Source: Metellina segmentata
Taxonomy: Eukaryota; Arthropoda; Arachnida; Araneae; Tetragnathidae
Reading direction: 5' to 3'
Assembly (NCBI GenBank): GCA_947359465.1
Contig: OX375877.1
Location: 74,288,698-74,352,697 of the forward strand
Length of the DNA: 64,000 nucleotides
In this document: positions 1 to 9,562 of the stretch, piece by piece
Numbering within the stretch: position 1 is the first letter of the stretch
Layout: every line of letters starts with the position of its first letter
Notes under the pieces: generated by a model
The model's database searches: none
What the model saw: only the letters and a program-made list of their open reading frames with translations
Told to the model about the DNA's origin: nothing
Translations under genes and position numbers: made by a program

Positions 1-1
1 C

Positions 2-304
2 GATTCTTATACTATACAAAATATAAAAACTGCATCTCCGCTTAATATTCAACAGGCTCTTCATGATTTTTGTTTAGTTGAGTTATTACCCAAATATCAT
101 TGTCGCTTTTCGAATATTTCTAACTCTTCCCGTTTCTACTGCTTCGTGCGAGAGAAGTTGAAATTAATAAACATTTATTTAAGATCAACTATTGGACAAG
201 AACGATTATCCAATCGTTCTATTATTTCAATAAAATGCAATATCCTTAAGCATATTAATTATGTTGATGTAATTAATGAATTTGATAAAATAATACTCCT
301 TTAA
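2..304 (+). CDS. hAT-type transposase, C-terminal dimerisation region (5' end outside window)
   Basis: The frame is open from the window edge to a TAA at 302-304, giving about 100 residues. Near its end it reads YLRSTIGQERLSNRSIISI, followed about 15 residues later by NYVDVINEFDKIILL. This matches the hAT C-terminal dimerisation region as found in ZMYM1/zf-BED-like transposases, where a (L)RSxMxQxRLxxLAxLSI block precedes a short acidic tail ending the protein. The region mediates transposase dimerisation; the DDE catalytic core would lie to the left. No stop interrupts the visible part, so the copy may be young or a domesticated gene. Whether it is mobile or domesticated cannot be decided here. 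Confidence 0.7.
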   Translation, partial: DSYTIQNIKTASPLNIQQALHDFCLVELLPKYHCRFSNISNSSRFYCFVREKLKLINIYLRSTIGQERLSNRSIISIKCNILKHINYVDVINEFDKIILL

Positions 305-1435
305 TTAAGGGCCTAAATACAAATTCTTACACAGGGCTCATGAATTGCTAGTTACGGCACTGCCAACATGGTTTCACTCTTCTTTGCCACTCTGTATTCT
401 CTACACGCGTATCAAGCTCCTGAACGCAACATAGGCAATTGGTAGTTTTAATTAACGTCTTACTAGAGCAACACGACGGGCTATAAACGCAACATAGGAT
501 AGTCCAATAATCCATTGCATAACCACGCATACAGAAGCATATCGGGGACCTTAATACAGTTCTCTCAGCCTCATGCAATCGGAAAGCTATCAGCTCGTGG
601 AAGCATCTATCGAATTCAGCCTTAGAAGAATTCAGCCGGGGAAATATAGTGATGAACGTAACTACCACTACAGAAATTAGCTTGCAATAATGTAGTATAA
701 AATGTAGCAGTAGAAATTAGCATGCATATGTACAACAGCTTAAACTATATCATAAACACTTTGATATACAAAGTTGCACCGTTTTTCGCACTCTGATGAA
801 GAATTATCCAAAAGTGACGGGAGCATATAGTAAACTATCTGATGGGAATTCTCAGAAGATGTTCTCTAGGACACCATAACTGGAGAGAGGACAACTATCC
901 ATTTCGCCTTTGTAATGGGATTTCATTGCTAATATGAAATCGATCTGGAAACCGTCAAAATAGATCTGCACATAACTGAACAATGATAGTAATGGAGGGA
1001 GACTGTCGCAATCCTAATTTCCAGATCAAAGATATCCAGCAGATGCATTAAATATTATATGTGCTGCATTTCTGCAGTGTGGTAAGCGTTCTAAAATGGT
1101 GAAATCTAGCTCTGAAACTAGATTAAGTAGTACACGCATTGAGTGGATTGGAAAACTTATGTTTGTGGAACAGTTCGGATAGGAATTTGTATGAGTAATC
1201 AATATTTGAAACATTAATTTTTGATAAAAGTAACAATAAATAAAAAAAAGGTAATGCAAGGAATGTAGATAAGTTATACTATGTAACTCAATTAAGAAAA
1301 AATGTGAACATTATGTGTACATAGTCCACATTTTCTATTTTGGATCAATCCAAGATTAAAACCTCAAGTAACCCCTTTTTAGTTCAATTAACTAATGTAT
1401 ATTTACACGTAAAAGTTGAACTATATGAATTACTT
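305..1435. other. AT-rich stretch without a gene
   Basis: I see no supportable gene. A frame of about 106 codons at 348-668 (minus) is not accepted because it runs through a SINE tail at about 447-487 and has no recognisable domain. The rest is AT-rich sequence without repeats I could define. Confidence 0.5.
447..487 (-). repeat. SINE 3'-tail fragment
   Basis: The sequence taattaacgtcttactagag, followed by caacacgacgggctat, matches the 3' end of the tRNA-derived SINE repeated through this window (compare 17455, 29215 and 61158). Only the last ~40 bp are present. Confidence 0.6.
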
Positions 1436-1600
1436 GTACTAACCACTGCGTGGCTAGCCCGGCGTTGCCCGTGCCCGTGGCGTAAGGTATTAATCTGGTG
1501 TAAAATTTTCCGCAGATTTCAAATCCGTTGAAATTTTTACTCTATCTTTCACGGTCTGGGAGAAAGAAAAAAAATGTGGCTCCATTTAAGATTTAAGGGT
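1436..1600 (+). repeat. Dispersed repeat, 5' part (split by the LINE)
   Basis: A block beginning with the GC-rich motif ggcgttgcccgtgcccgtgg continues as aattttccgcagatttcaaa and on to about 1600. It is the counterpart of 49360-49450. The 3' part of the same repeat reappears at 6036-6240, after the LINE. In the uninterrupted copy the two parts are separated by only ~150 bp. Confidence 0.55.
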
Positions 1601-2123
1601 TAAGGTAAAAAATCATTCCTCGCGCAAAATCAAAGCGGAAACGAAAAAAAAAATTTCTACGTGTTCTGTCGGTTGAAAAAAACTTGTCATGATTCCTGAC
1701 TGCAAGGTCGCATGAGTATTTGAGTATTTGACACCGCAGGTGTCCCCCTTACCCCCCGTCCATGGGACAGGTAAAAGTGTTTTTTTGCGGACACACTGCG
1801 GAAAAGTGGTTGGAGCCCACCAAGACTGAGTGTGACAGCTTCAGGCTAACCTTTGGCTGTGTGTTTTAGCTACGGGGCACTATACTAACTTTGTTTACAT
1901 GATGGGAATTTCTCGTGTGAGGGTTCCCGTTATGCAATATAGAAATAAGAAGAAAATAAAAATATAGTAATAAAAAAAAAGCAAATGGAAGAAACATCAA
2001 CGTTATGTTAGTTGAGAGCTAAAGTTAAAGGTTAACAAAAAAGAGCTTCTTAAAATAGAGCTCTAAGAAAAGGATCAAACCCTATAATAAGAAATGAACA
2101 GTTGAAATTAATTGTAAGCAGTC

Positions 2124-2861
2124 TTATTGAATGAGGATGTTGATGTTTTCCGATAGGAACTTCATAATTTGCATTATCTTTGCTTGTGCTTGGTTGTTGC
2201 TTGCCGTGTTTGTCGCCCATGCCCTGTAATTTTCGTCTGTTGGTTGTGGTAGATGATGGTGACACGTGAGGGGGCAGTTGAAAACGTAGTGGTTTGGCGT
2301 TCCTGTTTGTCCGCAGAGGCAGTTGCTTGATGTTACTACTTTAAATCTGCTTAGGTAGCTGGGGAAGGGTCCGTGGCCTGTGTAAAAAGACGTGAGGTAG
2401 GGTCCACATGGTTCTTTCCTTGGGTTGATCTTTGGAAGAAATGCGACGGTTCTTCTTCCTGTTTCTCCGGTTTCCCAGTCCTCCTGCCATTTTTGTAGGG
2501 CTGCCTTCTTCATAAGGTTTTTAGCGTGGCTCTTGGGTAGTTTGGCGATGACAGTGAAATTAGTTTCTCCCATCGCTGCTTCCTTGGCTAGTTGGTCGGC
2601 CCTTTCATTTCCGGTCACGCCAATATGGGCTTTAACCCAGTTGATGAACGTGTTATTAAAGTTATAGTTAAGTAATGTTCTAATTTGTTGCGCTATTGAG
2701 TCTTTAGTCTGGAACTGTTGTAAGGTTTTTATAGTTGAAAGGCTATCTGTTCGGATATTGCACGTTGTGTAAGTTTGTGTTTGTGTCCATACAAGTGCGA
2801 AGAGGATAGCCAGTTTTTCGGCCTGCGCCACTGTGTTGTTGTTATGAAGTGCTATTTTTTT
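2124..2861 (-). CDS. LINE ORF2, third segment: RNase H and C-terminal zinc finger
   Basis: This segment finishes ORF2. RNase H motifs follow in order: AQAEKLAI (Glu), IRTDSLSTI (Asp), and WVKAHIGVTGNERADQLAKE (His and the last Asp). With IYTDGSKT of the previous segment the catalytic set is complete, as in RNase H-bearing members of the R1/I/LOA group. The C-terminus carries CLCGQTGTPNHYVFNC, a C-x-C-x7-H-x4-C finger common after the RNase H or RT of such elements. Summing the three segments gives about 1,185 residues, normal for a full ORF2. Translation ends about 20 residues after a Gln/Ala-rich stretch, then the 3' UTR begins. Confidence 0.83.
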   Translation of the reverse strand, partial: KKIALHNNNTVAQAEKLAILFALVWTQTQTYTTCNIRTDSLSTIKTLQQFQTKDSIAQQIRTLLNYNFNNTFINWVKAHIGVTGNERADQLAKEAAMGETNFTVIAKLPKSHAKNLMKKAALQKWQEDWETGETGRRTVAFLPKINPRKEPCGPYLTSFYTGHGPFPSYLSRFKVVTSSNCLCGQTGTPNHYVFNCPLTCHHHLPQPTDENYRAWATNTASNNQAQAKIMQIMKFLSENINILIQ

Positions 2862-3977
2862 GTGTATATTTCCATGTTATTTTTGTATGCCACGAAAGCC
2901 GCTCCTACGCCATGTGGCGTCTTTGACCCGTCCGTGTAAATTGTTAGATCCGTTTCTATTTCGCCTTGTGTGCCTATTGTGTCGAAGTCCGTGGTCCAGG
3001 TGTTTTCAATTTGAATGTCTGCTTCTTTTTCATAGTCGCTTGTTTTGTAAATTGTCCCTAGAAAGTGTACATTTTGTTGCAGTCTGGTGAGTTTTGTGAA
3101 AGCCGCCTCTCTGTGAGCCACAAGGTGCAGTGGTTCGATACCGGCCAATATTTGTAGAGCGTTTGTTGGTGATGTGCGGTATGCTCTAAGGATGCGTACT
3201 GTAAACAGGCGCTGGAGACTCAGCAGTTTTTGAGTCTTTCGCTGTGTAAGCTGTTGGGCCCATGCGCTGGCTGCATAACAAATTAATCTCTCCGCTACTG
3301 CTTTGTACCATATCTTGAGGTACCGTGGTTTTGTGCCCCACAATCTACCCACCGTGTGAGCCATACTGTTACTAAGGCGCAGACATTTTGTTTTTAAGTG
3401 TGCAATATGTTGTAGAAATGAGAGCTTACTGTCGATTATGACTCCCAGTAGTTTTATATGTTTAACTATTTTAATTTTCATTGATCCACTTTTGAGGATA
3501 GGATTTCTTGCGAGAGGTTCAAATGCTCCGATTATCATTGCCGTTGATTTGCTTTCTGATATTGTTAGCTGTTCTCGACGGCACCAGGTTTGTACTTTTT
3601 GGAGGGCTTCGCTGGCTGTTGTTTCAATAACTCTTCTATTGTTACCCGAGATAACTATTGCGATGTCGTCTGCGTAAGCTTGGACTTCACAATTAGGTGG
3701 CCATGTTTCCAGTAGCAGTTCGTTAACCACAAGTAGCCACAGGAATGGTCCTAGGCATGAGCCCTGCGGACACCCTCTTTGTAGCTTATGTGTTATTGTA
3801 GTGTTGCCTTGGTGTAGAACGACATTGCGGTTGTGGAGGTAGCTTCTAGTGATTTCAATTAAGTCTGGTGGGAAGTTATGTTTGTGCAGTTTATCGAAGA
3901 GTGAAGGCCACCACATTGAATCAAACGCGCCTTTAATATCTAGCGAAATGATGCAGGTATGGCTCTTGTTTTTTTTT
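2852..3977 (-). CDS. LINE ORF2, second segment: reverse transcriptase core, thumb and start of RNase H
   Basis: This segment continues ORF2 after the frameshift at 3969-3977. It holds palm motif A (LDIKGAFDSM), motif B (RGCPQGSCLGPFLW), motif C (YADDIAIV) and the following LLGVIID block, so the polymerase aspartates are intact. A basic thumb and connector region follows. Near the end is the first RNase H motif, IYTDGSKT, carrying the first catalytic Asp. The frame ends at a TAG directly after a run of seven A (plus-strand T, 2855-2861). A one-base change in that run restores continuity with the next segment. No other stop occurs in more than 370 codons, so the break is recent or artefactual. 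Confidence 0.85.
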
Positions 3978-5675
3978 GTTGCTGTCAATTTTGGCAAGTA
4001 TTTCCTGAAGGGCGTGCTCAGTGGAGCGTCCGGTTCTGAATCCGTATTGTTTCTTACTGAGGGTGTTGTTGATTGACACGAATTTATTGAATCTAAGGAT
4101 GAGAAGTTTTTCTAGTGTTTTGCCCATGATGGGTAGGAGGTTGATTGGGCGGTATGATTCCGGGAGTGATGGATCTTTTCCTGGTTTTGGGAACAGGACC
4201 ACTTCTCCTGTCTTAAAGGCCGTCGGGAAGTGGCGGAGGTTTTTACATGTGTTCATGCATTCCAGGAGTTTGTCGGCGTCCGCTTCTAGGAAGAGTCGTA
4301 GTACTGTAGCGTCGATGCCATCTGGTCCTGGGGCTTTGTCTTTAGGTGTGTTTTGTATGATGTGCTTAAGTTCTCTACTCGTGAAAGGTGGTGTGATGGG
4401 TGTGTTGCTTGGGGGGAAGATCTTGTTTCTTGTATGTGATTCTTCTTGGGTGTCTAGTGATGGTAGATCCGGTCTGTAGATGTTGTTGAGGATGTTTTTG
4501 ATGTTAGCTTCTGTTGTAAATGAGGCAGCTTCGGTTGTAGAATGGATAATGTTAATGGGTTGGATCCGGTTGGTGACCATTTTAAAGGTTGTACCAAAGG
4601 CGTTGTTTGCCTTTGTGCAGAAGGATTTCCAGGCGGTGCTTTTGGCCTTATTAATTTCCTTTTTGAAACTTGCTTTTATTTTACGAAGCTTTATTTTTAG
4701 TTGATCGCTTGTGGTTGCATCCTGTTCCCGTTGCGTTCTTCTGCGAGTGGCTTTAACCTGTTTTTGAAGAATTTGAAGATGTTGATTCCACCAGGTTAAG
4801 TTGAGTTTAGAAATATTGTTTTTCCTTTTGAAATTATTTTGCATGGTTTTTATAGTGGTGTCCGTTATTTCCTTGGTTTTGGTTTCAAGTTCTTGTGTTG
4901 AAGCTATGTTGGTGAATTTAATGTGGTGCAGACCTTGTTTAAGCTGCTTGATAAATTTAGAATGATTACCATGCTTGGTTTTGAATCTATTGCGTATGGG
5001 TATAATCATGTTAGTTGTGAGTGTAAAAGTTATAGGGCGGTGATCCGTCTGGATTTCGAAGCCTTCAACTTGCCAGTTTTCAATTTTACCGGCAATGTTG
5101 CCCTTTATGAATGTTAAATCGGGCCAACCCCTGGAGTCTCCTTTGGAGAACGTTGGGGGTGCATTTGGAGTGTTGCAAATTAACAGGGAGTTGCTTGCTG
5201 CGTGTTCCGTGAGGTCACTGCCTCTTCGATTCTCATGTTCATAGCCCCAGAACGTGCTGTGGGCATTGAAATCTCCTCCTATGACGTGGTTAATCGGGGA
5301 AAGGTTGTGAATATTATCCAGTTCTCTTAAGTTTTCTGTTAGGTCATTATTGGGTGAAGCGTATGTTGAAGTTACGAAGACATCTTCATTGTTCCATGAA
5401 TTGAAACTTATTGTTATAGTGTTTTCTTGTTTTTGGATGATAGTTGGGCAAATATGTTGGTTGCGAATTATAATGACTACTGTTTTAGAATTTGAAAAGA
5501 TTGTTTTCCATCTGAATGGAATGCCTGGTGGTTTTTCTTTGTTGGTATAGATTTCCTGTAGTAGTGCGATGTCGATGTTGTTGTCTTCCATGGCCTTAGA
5601 AATTTGTAAAGTTGCTGCCCTGCAGTTATTAAGGTTAAGCTGCAGGAATTTTATAATTGGTTGTGATGGAGTCAT
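3933..5675 (-). CDS. LINE ORF2, first segment: endonuclease and start of reverse transcriptase
   Basis: The start chosen is the ATG at 5675-5673, which opens MTPSQP directly before the endonuclease; the frame is open further upstream, but that stretch overlaps ORF1. Residues ~8-220 form an apurinic-like endonuclease that nicks target DNA: QLNLN (N14), LLQE (E41), TYASP (Y105), GGDFNAH (D135, N137), WPDLT (D186) and TDH (D211, H212) are all present. Residues ~447-569 begin the reverse transcriptase: KAPGPDGID, FPKPGKD, YRPINLLPIMGK and YGFRTGRS. The frame then runs off at a run of nine A (plus-strand T, 3969-3977) into a spurious tail and stop. Correct reading continues in another frame in the next segment. 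Confidence 0.85.
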   Translation of the reverse strand: MTPSQPIIKFLQLNLNNCRAATLQISKAMEDNNIDIALLQEIYTNKEKPPGIPFRWKTIFSNSKTVVIIIRNQHICPTIIQKQENTITISFNSWNNEDVFVTSTYASPNNDLTENLRELDNIHNLSPINHVIGGDFNAHSTFWGYEHENRRGSDLTEHAASNSLLICNTPNAPPTFSKGDSRGWPDLTFIKGNIAGKIENWQVEGFEIQTDHRPITFTLTTNMIIPIRNRFKTKHGNHSKFIKQLKQGLHHIKFTNIASTQELETKTKEITDTTIKTMQNNFKRKNNISKLNLTWWNQHLQILQKQVKATRRRTQREQDATTSDQLKIKLRKIKASFKKEINKAKSTAWKSFCTKANNAFGTTFKMVTNRIQPINIIHSTTEAASFTTEANIKNILNNIYRPDLPSLDTQEESHTRNKIFPPSNTPITPPFTSRELKHIIQNTPKDKAPGPDGIDATVLRLFLEADADKLLECMNTCKNLRHFPTAFKTGEVVLFPKPGKDPSLPESYRPINLLPIMGKTLEKLLILRFNKFVSINNTLSKKQYGFRTGRSTEHALQEILAKIDSNKKKQEPYLHHFARY

Positions 5676-6039
5676 CTGGTGGCGGGTTTTGTTGCTTGCT
5701 AAGTTGTGGTCTGGTCTTGTAGCTTGTTTGGTTGTGGAAAGATGAGTAATTGGTGTGCTGTCTATTCGTTGATTGGGGGGGGGTTTGTTTAAACGTGCGT
5801 TCAACGTCCTCTTGCGTTGTAATGTTTTTATCTTCCCTAACACCTTTCTTTTTGTGCTGTTTAGAGATATTGATTGGGCAGGTCTCGTCCCAAGCCGGAT
5901 GATCTGTGGAGAGTTTTGACCCCGCTGAGATGTTCATTAGGATGCAGTTTATGCATTTATAGGTTTTTTGTGTGCACTCCCTAGTTGCATGTTTTTCGGA
6001 GCACCTGCCACAGTGCGCCTCTTCCTTGCAGTTTGAAAG
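5635..6039 (-). CDS. LINE ORF1 C-terminal fragment with zinc knuckles
   Basis: About 134 codons stay open up to the truncation point. The fragment starts in a Gag-like knuckle, CGRCSEKHATREC (C-x2-C-x3-H-x4-C). A second half-knuckle, KCINC, is followed about 20 residues later by HPAWDETCP, the usual arrangement in ORF1 of R1 and Jockey-group LINEs, which bind element RNA. The tail is Ser/Thr/Gln/Pro-rich and unstructured. Its stop overlaps the ORF2 start at 5675 by about 41 bp, typical of these two-ORF elements. The first knuckle and all N-terminal parts are missing because of the 5' truncation. Confidence 0.75.
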   Translation of the reverse strand, partial: LSNCKEEAHCGRCSEKHATRECTQKTYKCINCILMNISAGSKLSTDHPAWDETCPINISKQHKKKGVREDKNITTQEDVERTFKQTPPQSTNRQHTNYSSFHNQTSYKTRPQLSKQQNPPPDDSITTNYKIPAA

Positions 6040-6240
6040 TTATCCGCGTTTGAAAAACCAATGGAGAATAAATCTATGAAATTCATTTAAAAATCTTCTA
6101 GATTGAATTTTAAAATTCGCCGCGACCCAAAAATTGCAAATAATTTGGACTACCTGTGTGCCAAATCTCATTTCTGTAATCATGACATACATAATGCCAT
6201 AACAAACAAACAAACAAACAAACAAACAAACAAGCACTTT
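6036..6240 (+). repeat. Dispersed repeat, 3' part with AACA microsatellite tail
   Basis: The wording gactacctgtgtgccaaat and the (AACA)n-type tail at ~6203-6235, followed by cttttataatag, match the end of the copy at 49600-49760. It continues the repeat whose 5' part is at 1436-1600; the LINE lies between. The AACA-rich tail and ttttataata end resemble 3' ends of RTE-like retroposons, but the class is not certain. Confidence 0.55.
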
Positions 6241-6260
6241 CTTTTATAATAGTAGAAATA

Positions 6261-6770
6261 TACACTCTATATGGACAAAAGTATTTGGACACAGCATATC
6301 TTTCAGAAAAAAAATACTGCAACTTGTCGAAGCCATACTTTTCACAAGTTCTCTGTGAGTCTGGACAGGAATAGCTCGCCATGCTTCTTAAAAGGTTGTG
6401 AGGATGGATTGTTGTGAATATGTTCATGCGTGGCGGTGTCGTACTCGTCTTTCCAGTTTGTCCCACATGTGTTCGATCGGATTGAGATCTGGCCAGTCAA
6501 GCAAATTCACCTTATTTTCAGAAAAACAGTCCATCACACGTTTTGCAGTATGTCAAGGAGCTCGATCCTGTTGGAAGAAGCAACCATCATCACAACCATC
6601 GACTTGCCATAGTGTAGGCAAGGCAGAATTATCCAGAACGTCGAGATACACGTCAGTGTTCATGGTACCAGGTACATAAAGCAATGGGCCGAGTCCATAC
6701 CAGGACCAGGAAAACAACCCTACACTAAGATGAATCCTCCTACGAATTTTGCAGTGTCCAAATACACGTA
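6261..6770 (-). mobile_element. Tc1/mariner-like element, internally deleted
   Basis: The left end carries actctatatggacaaaagta followed by tttggacac. Its complement gtgtccaaatac recurs at 6754-6765, suggesting a shortened element with both inverted-repeat ends. Between them, on the minus strand, lies the C-terminal half of a Tc1-type DDE transposase: a WYGLGPLLYVPGTMN block, FFQQDRAP (second Asp), then DWPDLNPIEHMWDKLERR with the last acidic residue. A TGA replaces one codon after QQDRAP, about four residues are missing between WP and DLNP, and further stops follow, so it is dead. The N-terminal DNA-binding half is absent. Confidence 0.72.
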
Positions 6771-7849
6771 TAAGCCTTTAGCCTCTAATATTTTCTAAAT
6801 ATTTTGTTTGGGGTATTTGTCTGTTAATTAATTGGATGTATCATGGGATTCCACAAACTTGACAGCAACTATTTATGATGGTACGCACTCCCATGATTCA
6901 TATTAATATGAGTTTATAATTTGGGTTCCTTCAACATAGAATGCATGTTTTCGCGAAATCTAAATTGCTTCAAGTCATGCTGTAGACATTTAAAAGACTA
7001 AAGAGCTGATTTTTTTTTAATTCTACTACTTGGAATGATTACAAGTGTATCGGTAATATATGATTCTAGGAATGCTTTGCTTAGTAAAACTACAGATATT
7101 TAATTCAAATCTGAAACTTTTTGAAACATTGAAGTAAGTCAATATGACTTAACAACTAAAATTCAGTGTATAACTTCTGAATTTAGTAAATTTGTAAAAC
7201 GTGTAAAAAAGACTAATGAAGATTAAAAAATTATGAAAAAATCGTGAATGGCTACGGTGGAGTAAGACGTTTTTTATCGACAGGACCAAAGGTAAGTCAC
7301 AATAGAAAAACGCAAGTTTAAATGTTACCTTGGAATAATCACTCACAACTAACCACTTTTAACTCACAACTAAAGGTCTTTTCAGGCCGTTAAAAACAGA
7401 GAAGTACTAGAGCTATTTACTGATTTGTTTCACAACGTAAAATCAGCAAGACTTCTGTCTTGACGTGGTGGACGTCTTGATTCATCGAAACGACCATTCA
7501 CAATTGTTTCATGAATTCTCACTTATACTACCAATGTGATGTTTTCATCTGTACTCATTCTCTATTTCTTAAAATTATCGTATAAAAATTCACTCAAACC
7601 TATCAAATTTAAAATCTGAAATAGGCTCTCTTTCTTGAAGATGAAGATGCAGATAATTGATACGATATGCAATTAGAGCATATTCAGTTTGACATGATCT
7701 GTGTCATCAACATGTATTCCTTTACTATGTATTAGTACTTATTATAGCTATTTCATCTACCTTTTTAGTACAAATGCATTAAAAATAGCATGGAATAATA
7801 AAAAAACATCCAATCATTCATTACATGAAGTTAATGCGTATTTAAATAA
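6771..7849. other. AT-rich stretch without a gene
   Basis: No coding region, RNA gene or repeat that I can support. Short open frames here are AT-driven and lack any domain. Confidence 0.5.
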
Positions 7850-9562
7850 CACTGCTCTGCCAAATTTCTTTTCGAGCCTTGACATTATTCCTGTTGATTC
7901 TTATATAAAATGACCTCCTGAATTCGAATTTGAACCTCGTTTTCCCCATCACCCACCATTTTCTAGGGACGCACCCCCAATGTTTATCACTTTTTGATAT
8001 AATTTTATGGACATAAATTTGATTTGGAGAGGAGAAAAGGATTATTTTAACCATTAAATTTCTTCTGAGGGGCTAGAGAGGGGAAAAGTTCTAAAACATG
8101 AACATTTGTAGCAAAGAGGGACATTTTTGGGGGAGGGATTTGTCTCCTTAAATTGTAAAAAAATCATTAAAAATGATCGTTTTTTCTTGGTTTTTTCTTT
8201 TATTTTCTACATATTCCAGCTTCCAGCCTCCCCTTTTCATCACCCAAACACCCCCAACTAATAAAAATATTTAGCGACAATTTTGGCTAAAAGAGGGGGG
8301 GGGGGAAAGAGGTCCCAAATCCCTAGCAAGAAAGTTTGGAAGATTCACTGTAGGACTGTGACGCTCTCACTAACTCACGCGCTTCGTGGTTTGCGCAGAA
8401 ATTTTCATGCTTTGACAAGTTTAAAGTTGCATGTTTTGTATCACTTTAGTTGTGAAATCTAATCGTTATCTTCCCTCATTACATCTTTCGCGATTGTAGA
8501 GTCAACTTTTGGGTATTCTAGGCGAGGATTCTGTGTTTCCAAGTTGTTTAGACTGTGTAAAACGGTCCAAATATTTTTGCTCCGGCTTTTTCAAAGTGAA
8601 TTACAGTACGTGAGTGTAAAATGTGATTAATACCGAGCATTGATTTACTGTTTTATTATGCCACGCGAGTATAAAAATCACCCCGATAGCTTATGCTATG
8701 TTTGCGGGGAATTATATTTAAAAGAGCAACGAACCTCCCCCCCCCCTTCTCCGCTTCTTAAAACTGCTTATCAATTTTACTTAGATTGCCAAGTTGGCAA
8801 TCAGGACAAGGATTGCGCTCCAAAGTTTTGCTGCACTACTTGTTACAGTAGCTTGATCAAATGGCTCAAAAGTACCCGTAAATCAATGCCATTTGCTGAG
8901 CCCATGGTACGGCGAGAACCTCGCTGTCATATCACAGATACTTTTGTAGATTTCCACCTTTCACGACTACAGTGATTAAAGCAATGCAAGTTTGAACTTG
9001 TCAAACCATGAAAATTCCTGCCCAAACCACAAAGCGCGCGAGTTATTGAGTGTCAACGTCGTACAGTGAATCTTCCAAACTTTCTTGCGAAAGGATTCGG
9101 GACCTCTCCCCCCTCACCCGCTTTCGACCAAAATTGTTGATATATATTTTTATTAGTTGGACTGTTTGGGTGAGGAAAAGTGGAGGCTGGAAGCTGGAAT
9201 ATGTAGAAAATAAAAGAAAAAATTGCGAAAAAAAAAAAACCAGTAAAAAACGATTATTTTTAAAGATTTTTTTACAATTTAAGGGGACAAATCTCCCCCA
9301 ACCCCAATCTCCCTCCTTGCTACACATGTTCATGTTTTAGAACTTTTACTCTCTCTAGCCAAACAAAAGAAATTTAATGGTTAAAATAATCCTTTCCCCC
9401 ACTCCAAATTAAATTTATGTCCATAAAATAATATCGGAAGGTGATAAACATGAGGGGGGGGGGGTGTCCCCAGAAAACGGTGATCATATTCGAATTCAGG
9501 AGGTCATTTTACATAAGAATCAGCAAGAATAGTGTCGGGTCTGATATTCATGCAGAGCAATG
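7850..9562. mobile_element. Long-inverted-repeat element enclosing a Cys-rich exon
   Basis: The left arm (7850-8435) and right arm (8981-9562) are inverted copies over ~580 bp. Examples: aaaatgacctcctgaattcg at 7907-7926 against its complement at ~9497-9516, and caagaaagtttggaagattc at 8328-8347 against its complement near 9070. The outer ends read cactgctctgc and gcagagcaatg, a CA...TG arrangement. No exact target duplication is visible. The arms hold no transposase. The spacer (8436-8980) carries a complete small reading frame (next entry). The structure suits a non-autonomous foldback or long-TIR DNA transposon that captured host sequence. Confidence 0.7.
8658..8975 (+). CDS. Captured exon of an uncharacterised arthropod Cys-rich protein
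   Basis: The frame of 105 codons starts at ATG 8658, chosen because MPREYKNHPDSLCYVCGE is how this family begins. I recognise the wording from uncharacterised proteins common in arthropods: a CYVCGE knuckle, then KTAYQFYLDCQVGNQDKDCA, a FCCTTC cysteine cluster, KWLKSTRKSMPFAEPMVRRE and HITD. Paired cysteines suggest a zinc-binding fold; no biochemical role is known to me. In the family the chain goes on (typically a second cysteine knuckle after HITD). Here it diverges within ~15 residues and stops, so only the first exon or part of it is present. A C-run at ~8738-8747 replaces part of the variable region. The position in the middle of an inverted-repeat element implies capture. Confidence 0.6.
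   Translation: MPREYKNHPDSLCYVCGELYLKEQRTSPPPSPLLKTAYQFYLDCQVGNQDKDCAPKFCCTTCYSSLIKWLKSTRKSMPFAEPMVRREPRCHITDTFVDFHLSRLQ

Larger units (their letters stand above)
1730..6035 (-). mobile_element. R1-like non-LTR retrotransposon, 5'-truncated, two frameshifts
   Basis: Read on the minus strand, the element carries the end of ORF1 (zinc knuckles), then ORF2 with endonuclease, reverse transcriptase, RNase H and a terminal CCHC motif, then a 3' UTR. ORF1 is cut inside its knuckle region at ~6035, the usual 5' truncation of target-primed reverse transcription. The 3' boundary is uncertain; similarity to coding ends at 2124 and the UTR probably runs to about 1730. Endonuclease wording (QLNLN, GGDFNAHSTFWG, GWPDLT) and the reverse-transcriptase motif RGCPQGSCLGPFLW place it near R1-clade elements annotated in arthropods. 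Both frameshifts lie in A-runs and all catalytic motifs remain, so the copy is young or damaged only by sequencing. Confidence 0.88.

Noticed and set aside
348..668. 106-codon minus-strand frame with many cysteines
   Set aside because: It runs through a SINE tail (447-487) and shows no domain; most cysteines arise from the repeat sequence.
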